Source: Lyophyllum atratum
Lineage: Eukaryota > Basidiomycota > Agaricomycetes > Agaricales > Lyophyllaceae
DNA: 64,000 nucleotides
Assembly: GCA_014905825.1 (NCBI GenBank)
Contig: JACGCN010000006.1
Coordinates: forward strand, 1,302,001 to 1,366,000
Reading direction: 5' to 3'
Under the pieces are notes generated by a model. The model saw nothing but the letters and a program-made list of their open reading frames with translations, had not been told where the DNA came from and searched no databases. Below, piece by piece: positions 21,224-31,219 of the stretch. The first letter of the stretch is position 1. The number at the start of each line of letters is the position of its first letter. A program made the translations under genes and the position numbers.

Positions 21224-23642
21224 ATGAACTCACCACCACCACCACCAACCTTGTTCTCAATACTTCAAAATTTTCAAAAACATGATGTTGTGCCCGTCAA
21301 TACATCGCATCCGTTTGCCACCTCCGCAGAGCAATCTTGCACTAACGTACAAGACATCGTCAACACCGCTGATGCACTGGCTCATGCCCTCAGTATCTAC
21401 TCGTCTACAACTTTTGCCAACCCCAAGCTAGTCTCTCTACTCCGCCAGCATTCAGCAATAGACCATACACTCCACCAGGTCAGATTTCTACGCTTCTGAC
21501 CCGTTCCCATCTTACTCGGGGCTCTGCAGTCCGACCGGAGCACACATCAAATTATCGAAGCGCTAAGGACACGATCTGGCTCCAAGTACGGCGAAGACGT
21601 ACCACTGGATCCAGCGGCCGTCGTGGACTGGTGTATCTCTCGCCTAGAAACATGGGGAACCTCTGCCGGGATGGAAACGTTCAAGGATGACGGACGCGAA
21701 GGAGGTATCAGCGTGGTGTTAGGAGGGAAGGTACTTGTTATTGACGTCGATTTTTCTGTCGACAAGAATGATCCCCTCAAACCGAGAATCACCGTCTCCA
21801 ATGTCAAGACTTCGTACGCGATCGCGAACTCTGAAGGCTCGACGTCGAACAGCGCTGGGTCGCTGTCGTTGGATGCATTCCTCCGCGCCAGCATCGAAAC
21901 TTTCTGCGTCGAGGTACAAAAGCCGGAGGACGTCCGAAACCTCGAGGAGGCAGCGAGACTCGGAACGATCATCTTGGAACAGCTCCGCTACCTGGTCATG
22001 CTTGACAGATTGGCTGCGAGAAAGGAAGATGGTGGTTTGAGGTGGTTTGTTGATCTCGACGAGCTATGTCCTGTCCTAGAGGCCTTTGCAAAGAGTGAAG
22101 CAGAAGTCGTAGCATCGTACGTCTCGTACATTTCTTATATATCCTTTCTATATAATACATCTTATTCCGAAACAGCTCGTTATCTCTCGCTCAAGCGCCT
22201 CTTGACATTTATCTTCTGCGCTCTCATGCCCTGCCCCTTCCCTACTTGACTTCGCCTTCAATCTCTTTTCTTGTCCACCTATCCCCGCTTGCGTACCTCA
22301 CGCTTCTGAAGAGACCCAAACAGCCGACCCTCTCACAAGGCGATTCAAACCTCCCTCAACTGGATGTATCATTCTCCTTGCTACGCTCGCATATCTCTTC
22401 CGTACCGCCAGGAGTGGCGCTCGCAACACTCTCCTTGATGAACGCGCATGCTGGGCAAATTTTTCCAACAACAATGTCTATGCCCACATTTACTGCGCGT
22501 CCTACGTTTCCACTTGCCCAACAAGGTTCTGATTTGGAGCATATGTTCCCTCAAACGATGGATATATCTGCACCGATGGTACTCGCTGACGAGGCTGAGG
22601 CGAATAAGCAGTATACCTGGATATTAGATTTCACGAATGGCGGTCAAAATCCTGGTATCGTCATGAGTCAAACACGGATGAGAGAGATAGAGCTTGTTGT
22701 CAATCCACTTGGGGGAGTCGATTCCTTGAACCACGTGTCATTAATGTCGTTTGGAACTGGGAGCTGGGTGGATCTCCTTGTGCGTTCCTAAGGTCACCGT
22801 TTGTTAGCCAAGCTCACCCGATCTACGTTCAAGCTCAATTCCGAAGCATCGGTATTTCCTGAAAGGTATACCGCTTTATATGCATGTTGATTTCCAGTCA
22901 CTTCTGTGCACAAATTAATTTACTTGCGTGGTACAGACATCGCCAACCTCTGCGCACCCACCTTTGCAGCTGCGTCTAGCTGCCCCAGATGAGCCAGGTT
23001 TCCGACTGGAAAAGGTACCTGTCCACAACATGAAAGAAGTTTGGGGAATTTTAGAGGTGGGATTCACAAGCTTACATTAAACGCGCGTGCTGAAACTCTT
23101 CCTCCGGTTAGGTCGTACGAGAGCAATGTTGGCTAAATGAAATTCTCTCTGGATGTCAATGGAGAGCCGAAGGTTCGGAAAGCAGCGGAGACGAACTGCC
23201 GAAAGAAAGTCCAGCAACAGAGGAGGAGTTGCAAGCCGTTCTTACTGGTCCGTACTCGCGGAAGAATTTCTAGATTGTTTCCATCTAACTTCGAACAGGC
23301 AACCTTCCACCACGGAAAATCCCTGTGAACATATTCGTACCGTCGCACAACATCGCCACCGATGCACTGTTCCAGACACCAGACCTTGACGGTATATCCA
23401 TCCCGCAAATACAACCTCGGCGGCCCAGGATTGTGATGACGTCTCCGGAGCGACCACCGATCTCTGGTTTGGTAGAGATCACCGTGACCTACGATGAAAC
23501 CAGACCACGGGGCATTGCTATCGAAATCAATGGGGCAATGGGCTCTGACTTCGAGGCTGATGTCCTAGAGGAGATTTTTCGTCGAGGTGGGGCTTTGGGA
23601 CTATCCGGTCGAGTCTGGTCGAAGGCTCACGGATCCTTGTAA
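21224..23642 (+). CDS. MED1: Mediator complex subunit 1
   Basis: A multi-exon gene starting at ATG 21224 (MNSPPPPPTLFSILQNF). The exon chain carries DPAAVVDWCISRLETWGTSAGMETF, GGKVLVIDVDFSVD, DAFLRASIETFCVEVQ, LGTIILEQLRYLVMLD, and later YTWILDFTNGG. This is the order and style of the Med1 domain. Med1 sits in the Mediator middle module and links activators to RNA polymerase II. The last exons carry FRLEKVPVHNMKEVWGILE, VVREQCWLNEIL, PVNIFVPSHNIATDALF and a C-terminal beta-rich stretch (SGLVEITVTYDETRPRGIAIEING). The gene starts about 130 bases after the previous stop on the same strand. The subunit assignment is by pattern memory; internal junctions between 22780 and 23330 were only partly resolved. 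Confidence 0.8.
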
Positions 23643-23997
23643 TATAAGTAGCTATGTGCAGGACGTAGATGACGCTATGATCATAATTTCTTGGAACTTG
23701 TCGGCATCATTTAATTGTTAGCAGCCTTACCACTAACACCCTGAACACATTGAACGTTGAACGTTAACCACCTCCGAGAACATATTGGTATACCAGACCG
23801 AGTCGGCATCATGACCGAGCCGCTTCGTAGTAAATATGTCATGTCTAGACTGGTGGACATGAGATGCGGCACTTATGGGGGGAAGGTCTCCCTTTTGAGT
23901 GTGTCTATAGGAATAACTTGGATTTCGGAGAGAATAGTCTCAACCTCGAAGTTGGGTGGGTTTCAATAAAATCACATTCTACCCGAAGCACATGTGT

Positions 23998-24753
23998 CTA
24001 TTTGCCTGCTTCAGAGTACGTATCATCGACCGCTGTCTTGCCCTTGGAGCCAAATCGTCCAGCAAGAGCGCGAAGTTCTTCGAGCCCTTCGCCGAGCTTT
24101 TCCTTGGCGGCTGGGACTTTGTTAAGCAAAGGAGCTCGTACTCTCGTTCCATACGCCTGGAGTTCGCCCAACCGTTGCCTCAATACTGCCATGAGCTCCA
24201 GAGCAGCCTGCGGACCCTCCTTGTTGTTGTCGACTATCCTTTGTATTTCTTCCAATGTCTTGTTTGCCATTGCATTTGCTTCTTCACTATTTGCCTCTGC
24301 GACCTCCTCGAGAGAGTCGAACGCGCTGTCGACAAGGATCTCTGCGCCTGGAATACCGGCAACATAGGCTTTAGAGATCTTTCTGAGGTACTCTGCGGCT
24401 CGAGTCGGTAGACGTTTGGAAAGAGATTGCTTGGCTTCTTCAACGTACGCCTTGGTGCGTTTCGTGGTTTCAACGACCTGTCTCAGGGGGGAGAAGTGGT
24501 ACCAGGTATATCCTATCGGAAGAACAATGAGGAAGTGCTGTGTTAAATAAAGGTTGTAATACTTACCAGCGACGATCACAAGTGAGCCGCCAAGGACACC
24601 GGCAAGAAGGTGGGAAACAAGTCCTCTTGTGGAAGAGTTTAGCGACGACGGTTCAGATGGGGGTCTACGAGGGGGAGCTCGATGTATAGATCTAACAAAT
24701 CGTGAAGAATTGCGGGATACATTCGTTGTGAGGCGCAGGAGATTCAATGACAT
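23998..24753 (-). CDS. Probable mitochondrial single-pass membrane protein
   Basis: Two exons separated by a 54-nt intron within the membrane segment (gtaagt donor, gatag acceptor). The N-terminus is rich in Arg/Ser and lacks acidic residues (MSLNLLRLTTNVSRNSSRFVRSIHR), like a mitochondrial presequence. One hydrophobic segment follows (HLLAGVLGGSLVIVAGYTWYHF), then about 160 residues of charged helical sequence with KAYVEEAKQSLSKR, YLRKISKAYVAGIPGAEILVD, FDSLEEVAEA and LELMAVLRQRLGEL. I recall proteins of this layout from many fungi, some auto-named calcofluor-white hypersensitive, but no proven function. It ends about 355 bases from the Med1 stop, so the two genes converge. Confidence 0.75.
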   Translation of the reverse strand: MSLNLLRLTTNVSRNSSRFVRSIHRAPPRRPPSEPSSLNSSTRGLVSHLLAGVLGGSLVIVAGKYYNLYLTQHFLIVLPIGYTWYHFSPLRQVVETTKRTKAYVEEAKQSLSKRLPTRAAEYLRKISKAYVAGIPGAEILVDSAFDSLEEVAEANSEEANAMANKTLEEIQRIVDNNKEGPQAALELMAVLRQRLGELQAYGTRVRAPLLNKVPAAKEKLGEGLEELRALAGRFGSKGKTAVDDTYSEAGK

Positions 24754-24952
24754 GGCAAGTGACTTGCGAACCAGAAACTACGCAACGTACATATAGGTGT
24801 GCGACGGCAAGAGTTGCGTACGCGTGATGGGATCAGCCGAAGGGCTTACGTATCGATGAAGGATCATATCCATCTGAACTTACAGGGACGGCTTCCAATG
24901 AGTTTTTAAATGTTTCGAGAGAGACGACAATATGAGATGAAAGGTGTCATGT

Positions 24953-25611
24953 CTACTCATCAGGAACCTCAACATCTCCAGAGTTGATCCCGTCGATAAC
25001 ATCATGTGGAGGTTGACCGTCAATTGTGCATCCGACACTCTGGGCGGTACCCAAGATCTCCTTCACGCAGCCCGACAGTTCCTTCGCCAGCGACTTGGCC
25101 TTCATTATCCGTGCAATGTCGACGATCTCGTCCAGCGTCACGTTTCCGTTGTGCTTAATGTTCTTCTCCTTCTTCCGGTCACGCGGGGGCTCTGAAAACA
25201 GGGACGTCAGCTCTCGACATAGATGTATGGGGGAGGTTGCACGCACCTTTGAGCGCGCGGATGACGAGAGAGGAGGCGGAGGGAACGACAGAGACGGCGG
25301 CTTGACGGTTTTGGATTGTGAGTTGGACGGTTACCCGTAGACCCTTCCATGCCGAGGTGGCTTTGGCAATGTCTTCTCCGACCTTTTTGGGTGACTATTC
25401 CAGAAGTTGAGCACAACGCAGCATAGAACATGATTTAAGCAGCGCACCAGACCAAGGGGACCGATTTTAGGAGCTAGCGCAGACGAAGCACCAACCTCAC
25501 CACCTGTCGCGCGCAGGTAGATGATCTTAATTTCATTCGGGTCCTAAGAGCAAAGGTCAGCGATACGAGAGGTCGGCCTAAGAATAAGGATCGCACAAGT
25601 TTTGGGGCCAT
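24953..25611 (-). CDS. RPL12: 60S ribosomal protein uL11 (L12)
   Basis: Four exons, the first of only 15 nt (25611-25597, MAPKL), then 25543-25448, then one ending in RALK, then the last from [11 protein letters not shown] to the stop. The protein is about 165 residues. Sequence is nearly identical to other fungal uL11: [74 protein letters not shown] and [16 protein letters not shown]. uL11 binds the GTPase-associated centre of 25S rRNA and supports the P-stalk. The start splits the conserved N-terminus right after codon 5, common for ribosomal protein genes. It shares a 230-base divergent promoter with the cyclin gene. Confidence 0.97.
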
Positions 25612-25841
25612 TGGGGTCGGGAGGTGTGGTGGACGGGCGAGATGGCCTACTACACCATCTAACACCGCGCGTGTGCACAAATTAGAGTTTAGACCCCGAC
25701 GACTCAACTGTACAGCTCCAGGCTCCTAGCCAGGCTGCTGTTTGGTAATGTTGTGCGTGACCGTCTGGTGATCGGTTCAACTTCGATCAAGCAGTAGGAC
25801 GACCTCAGACGCCAACCACGGCTGCCGCGTGCAATGGATCT

Positions 25842-26891
25842 ATGGAATCCTCAGGAAGGGTCGAACTGCCGGCCGCCTTCGAGGATGCACCCATGGATCA
25901 ACTCGTTCAGCTCATAGGTACTACTTTGCCTCTTCTACTTTCCCTAGCTCAACAGACCCTCTCCAGCCGATATGCTGGACCGATTGATGGCACATAATGA
26001 CCAAATCCCTCTTCTTCCGTGAGTGGGTGTATTCAATTCTTTCCTGAAGCTTCTTACCGGTATCCTTAGCGAGAGTCTGACGCGTTTTCATTCGCGATCG
26101 GCTCCCAGCATCACTGTTCTCGACTATCTGAAACGCATTGTCAAATTTACAAATGTCGAAGTGCGTGTTATTCGACACACGCCCACAACTGCTGTAGCTC
26201 AACTTGTTTCACGTCGCAGAAGTCGTGTCTTCTGATCACCTTGCATTACATCGATCAGATTTGCGCTGGCATGCCATTATTCACCCTCTCATCGCTCACC
26301 TGTCACCGCTTTATCATCGCATCCGTCACGGTCTCCAGCAAGGGACTATGCGACGCGTTCTGTACTAACAGTCTCTACGCCAAGGTCGGCGGGATATCTG
26401 TGACCGAACTCAACATCCTAGAACGGGAGTTTCTCTCGGCGATCGATTGGCGACTGACGGTCAGCAGCTTTCATTTCTATCATTGATTCCGCACCCCTGC
26501 ACCGTCGCATGCACCTTTGGCATTGAAATTCGTCCTCAACCCTTATTCCCAATAGTGCACACGAGAACTTCTCCAGGATTACTACGTCAATCTTGTGCGG
26601 ACGAATAGCTCCGGACAATTCATAATTGTTGGATCGCAATCACCAACCAGTACCCTGTCCGACAGTGATGTAGACATGGACAGCGGGCAGTCTCGTCCTC
26701 CGTCACCATCCGATGCTGTGCCCCACGTTCGCCATCGCCATCGCCCTTCGGTTCACGAGACATCGACAATCTTGATCGACCCGGCCACGATTACGCAGGA
26801 CGTCACTCGTCGTCCGACCGTTGAACAGAATATGGCTTTCGCCGCACTTCGGGAATCACAAGGCCCCGCAGACAAAGGAGATAAAGGATAG
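25842..26891 (+). CDS. Pho80-type (Pcl) cyclin
   Basis: Five exons starting at MESSGRVELPAAF (25842); the first ends at 25917. The cyclin box runs through ADMLDRLMAHNDQIPLLP, LTRFHSRSAPSITVLDYLKRIVKFTNVEKSC, LITLHYIDQICAG, LTCHRFIIASVTVSSKGLCD, NSLYAKVGGISVTELNILEREFL and IDWRLTCTRELLQDYYVNLV. This is the Pho80/Pcl7 cyclin family, partners of the Cdk Pho85. The tail after residue 190 is acidic, Ser-rich and probably disordered. An upstream ATG at 25834 is out of frame and would code a short peptide overlapping the start (MDLWNPQ), so initiation may depend on leaky scanning. The functional branch, phosphate versus polarity or glycogen, cannot be told from the sequence alone. Confidence 0.9.
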
Positions 26892-27256
26892 TGGACCTCA
26901 CTCTAATACATTTTTTAATACTCTCAGGAGGCAACGACATTAAATATGCTAGGACGCTATTTATCTGTATGAGTAAACAAGGAAATTGCAATGGTTGAAC
27001 ATAAGTTGGTTAATGATAAGGAGGGGGCTGCACGACGACTGCGTGAATATACAGAGTCCAAGAGTTCCATGAGGGGGGAGACCTAGGGAGGTTCGTTCGA
27101 CAAACATCGAATGATAATATCATCGTTTGCTGACGGCGTACCGTGACATAAAGCTACTTTACCAATACAACGCGACAGAAATTGCCAGATTCGTTCCGCG
27201 CATCGTCCTTACGAACACACGTACGAACCCGTCGAGTCCATGTTCACGCCCATCCT
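26892..27256. other. Convergent intergenic region
   Basis: About 365 bases between the stops of the cyclin gene and the minus-strand kinase gene. Nothing beyond probable 3' untranslated sequence is visible. Confidence 0.5.
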
Positions 27257-30200
27257 TCACCGTCGTAACGCGGACAGCATCTTGGCCAAAGCATTGATCT
27301 GCCCCTTCTGAACTTTCTTCACACCTTCACCATCATCTTTCCCACCCCCTAGACCGCTGAGATCCGTTGTACTCGTTGACGCGTCCTGTCTCTGGGCCTC
27401 GATTGACTTCCCAGCAGCCAAATTCGCGGGCCGCTCAGTGATAGTATCCAGCTTGACATCCTTGGGCTTCTTTGTACGCTGTTTCCGAGTAGGGGGCGCA
27501 CCAAAGATATCCCCAACGGGATTGGGATGCTGGCCACGCGGTAGTTGATCTAGCTCCCATGGAACACCAGTTCATGACTAGATAAAGGTAAAAAAAGTAA
27601 AATGTCAAATCGGCCTGCCTTGCAGGAAGATAAACAGACCAAACGCACTCTTGATGTTCTTTGGGAGAGCTGCGTAGCCAGTATTGCTGTTGGTAGGAGA
27701 CTGGGGCTTCACACCCGTCCGCCAGCTGGTCGACGAAACACTTGTTGCTGTAGTCGATATACTGCGTGTGCTAGAATTGCTGTACCGCGTGAATGCTGAA
27801 CTCGACGTGCCCGCACTCGATGTCGTACTCATAGAGCTGCGCCAGTTACTTGAGACCATGGAGCTGGCGCTAGAAGCCAAAGGACGTGCACTGCGTGCAC
27901 TGTTGGGGGAGATGGCACGCTCAGTACGCCTTTCGGGGTAAGCCCAACGCTCAGCGCCTGGTTCTGGGCTCCGCGATGACACAAGCGGCAAAGACCTGTT
28001 GCTCGCATTGGAAGGAGGAGGGTTGTATCCCCGAACACGGCGCCCTCTACTCCACGTCGAAGAGCTATCATCCGAGGAGGGCGGTGCAGAGTGGACGGAA
28101 GGTGCATTCAGACCCATGATGAGATTGGTGACATTGCTGGCAGTCGTAGACATGGGCGGTGAACTGTGAAGATCCAAAGAAGATGGAGGGGACACTTCTT
28201 CAACCGGTGACACACGTCCCGCTGACAGAGTAGAGGCGCTGTTCTTCCCAAAGCTAAGCTTCCATTTCGACGGCTTCTTCGTGACAGGAGGCGGCGAGAC
28301 TGTCGTCGAGACTGGTGGCGGGGGTGGCGCTCCACGGGTGTTGCTACGTGGCGCCGTAAGCAACGCAGAAGGCATAGCATAGAGAGAAACCGGTTCGAAC
28401 GGCTCGCGAGCACGTCGCGAGGATCCCGTGGTCTTAGTGGACACTGACCTGTTGGTGGACGATGATCTTGAAGCCTTGCTAATCTCCCGCGCTAATGACT
28501 GTGAGGCGTCAGCTAGCGTGGCCAACGTTTCATCCTTCGAATCAGCGGTCGTAACACCCTTGCCCTTACGTGCGCCTCGTTTCCTGCGTTTATTGGTCGA
28601 GGTCGATCTAGATTCCATGCCTTCCAGGTCGAAATCGTCTTGTTGGTCGTGATCTGAGTGCTCAATTTCTTCGGGCTCTGGCTCTTGATCAAAAACGGTG
28701 GAGAGATCCGAATGCTCACGACCTTCATATGCAGGACTGAGGGAAGGAGCTCGAGAGAGCGCACGCGGTTGCATGGCGGGGGTGCGAACAGTGGAAGTGC
28801 TCCCGGAGGGATGCCTCGAGGATGGACGATGAGAGAGAGGTGTAGAGGAAGCGATGGGATGACCTTGGGAACTGCTCGACACCGTACGATGCATACTATG
28901 GCTGCCAAGGAGTGTGGGCAGGTTACGGGCCCAAGCACCAAACTCGCTGGCAGTAGTGCGAGGAGAATCATCGTCCGGGTCCTCGAGGACGCAGAAGACC
29001 TTGTTGGCGAGGTGTTCGGCGACAGGACGGGTCATACCTGCAAATCGATACATGAAGAAGTTGATAGGGTCCCTGGAATAGAGGTCAAAGGATGAACAAG
29101 CTCCTTGGGAGGTATCCGTCCAAGGGTTAGAGTGGTACAACCTATCGATGTAGATGTCAGCAATTGATAGCTGGGAACAAATGTGATGACGAACATATTG
29201 ATTAGCACAATGCCTAGTGACCAGACATCGGCGGCACGGGGGCGATAAGTAGGAGCAACATTATTCCTGCATTCTGTGAACAGATGAACCACAATCAGTA
29301 ATCAGCTCGCGATCAAAGGTGCATAGTGGACGAACCATAGCTCATATAGGGCGCACTGCCACAATCCATATCAGAAGAAGCAAGATCGGACGTTGACAAG
29401 CCAAAATCTGTGAGTTTGACAATGACCTTGCGTTCCTGACGACCATTGGGCAAGGTCGTCCAACCATCGGTGACAATGAAGTTTTCGGGCTTGATGTCTC
29501 GATGGAAGACCTGCTGAGCGTGGCAAGCCGCTACAGCATCGCACATCTGGGAGAACATGGACGATATAAGGCGGAGGCGGGTGCGCGAGAGCAATTGAGA
29601 GGGGTGCATAGTTGAGAGGAGACTGGGGGTAGGGGGTGTGTGAGAGACTGAAGAGTCAGCGGTATTCGGGACATCCGAATCGTAGTGGTCGCGGGCCTGT
29701 TCCAGAAAGTAAAATAGATCTTCGCCTGGAACGTACTCCAAAAGAAGGAGCAAGAACGAAGAGGTCTCTAAAGTGCGATGAAGGGTGACGATGTTGGGGT
29801 GCGAGTGTAGGGATTGGTGAATGGTAACCTGGCATCACGGTAAGCATGTCGCTGATGAATAAACGGAACGCCGAGACATACCTCTGACATTTGTGCTGCC
29901 AAATCTTCCTCGTCAAGGTTGGCTTTGGACAAGCACTTGATGGCATACTCGCGCCCATAAACAATCTCTGCAGGAGGGGCAGACTTGTTGTCCAACTCCA
30001 TCATGCCAATGGTCGACATATGGCCGTCTTCGGAAGGTTGCGGACGATAAAGGACCTCTTGAACCAGGTAGACTACCGCATAGCTGCCATGCCCCAGACG
30101 ACGCTTGACCTGGAACTCGGTGGCAGGTTCCTGGTACTCGAGACTGCCGGAGGGGGACGCGGAGGCAGCAGGGCTGAGGGAGACAAGGCGAATGGTCTCG

Positions 30201-30649
30201 CCTTGAAGGATGCCAGCCTCTCCCACAAAATCCCCGGGAGCCAGGACATCCTCAATGGTCGAGGAAGCTCCAGAAAACTGACGGGAAGCAGCCACTGATT
30301 TTGCAGGCGCCCAAGGCTGTGAAGACGGGGGACGGGATACCGGGCTGGGAGGCGGCCTGTTGGAGAAGAAGGGGGAGCGAGGAAGGGATGCAGAAGGGAT
30401 GGAAGGGGAGGAAGTGGGGGTGGAGGAAAAATTAGTGGAAATGGGAATTGGGAGAGCAGGGGGTGGGTGAAAACCAGCGAACGCGGACCGAGAAAAAGAG
30501 TCTTTCTGGAGGCGCTTGTTGTTCAGGGAGTTGGGAGGGAGACGGGGTTGATCATTAGGGCGAACATAGTCACTGCTGTCTTTACGTGGAAGAGTCTTTG
30601 GAGAAGAGGAGAGCGAAAGCGGTGGCAACTGGACGGGATACTGCAACAT
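27257..30649 (-). CDS. Ran1/Vhs1-like Ser/Thr protein kinase with long tail
   Basis: Start at MLQYPVQLPPLS (30649). A 150-residue Ser/Pro-rich leader precedes the kinase domain. The domain has FQVKRRLGHGSYAVVYLV (Gly loop), EYAIKCL (ATP Lys), HSHPNIVTLHRTLE, LLLEYVPGEDLFYFL, FHRDIKPENFIV (catalytic loop), VKLTDFGLST (DFG), GSAPYMS (activation segment) and YRPRAADVWSLGIVLINM. NPWTDTSQGACSSFDLYSRDPINFF then follows, which is typical of the Ran1/Sks1/Vhs1 group regulating meiosis, nutrient signalling or mating. About 480 residues of disordered tail follow, with a basic stretch (KRRKRGARKGKG), poly-Pro and many Ser, ending LAKMLSALRR at 27257. The leader contains a short uORF. The N-lobe has a long acidic/Pro insert between strands. 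Confidence 0.88.
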
Positions 30650-31219
30650 GAGCGACGTGCTGAGCTGAGTAGTCGTAGCGCTCTGCTCTCAGACGAGACC
30701 GGCTTGGAGTCTGAGCAGACCAGGACGGCGATGCATGCAGTGGGGACGAAATCTCCTCCAACTCTGCGGGGAAAGGAACGACGTCCCGTCGACGCCGGGT
30801 GAGATGTTCGAGGGAAGAAGCTAGAGAGGCCGAGTCAGAACCACGTTTGTTGATAAGTGTCTCGAGGCTGTGCACAGTAACGAACACAACTGGCGAGGGC
30901 ACGACGAGGACAGCGTACTCACACTTTCTACAACGACGACGGGAACGATGGCAAAGGAAGAGAAGATGCAGTTGAAGAATAAAGAAAGGCCCAAACTGTC
31001 ACATTAATTTGCGACCATGTGGACTGCGGCCTTCCACCACGCGTCTCGTGTCTCACACTAAAATACCTCCACCCCCTCCCGCCCCCTCGCACTGCCCTAC
31101 AGTATGGTATATATCCTATACACATCCTTCTGCCCCACCTGCATCCTCTCCGCCCCACACAGACCCCTCCTCGACCCCGTCTTCGATAAAACCACTAATC
31201 ATGCACCATGTGCAACCCA
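30650..31219. other. Kinase 5' leader with intron and uORF; UTP6 3' flank
   Basis: The leader appears to have an exon ending at AGAAAGT|GTGAGT near 30925, a leader intron ending near 30828, and an untranslated stretch with a 15-codon uORF (30736-30689) before the main ATG. The rest toward 31219 is the 3' flank of UTP6 without coding signal. Confidence 0.45.
30689..30736 (-). promoter_or_regulatory. Upstream ORF of 15 codons in the kinase leader
   Basis: ATG (30736-30734) to TGA (30691-30689) encodes MHRRPGLLRLQAGLV. It lies about 40 bases before the main ATG and is not spliced out in the exon model used. Repression of the main frame is inference. Confidence 0.4.

Noticed and set aside
30582..30902. 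Frame MPSPVVFVTVHSLE as N-terminus of the Ran1-like kinase
   Set aside because: It is in a different frame from the kinase, starts inside the probable leader intron and would need an abnormally short intron to join.
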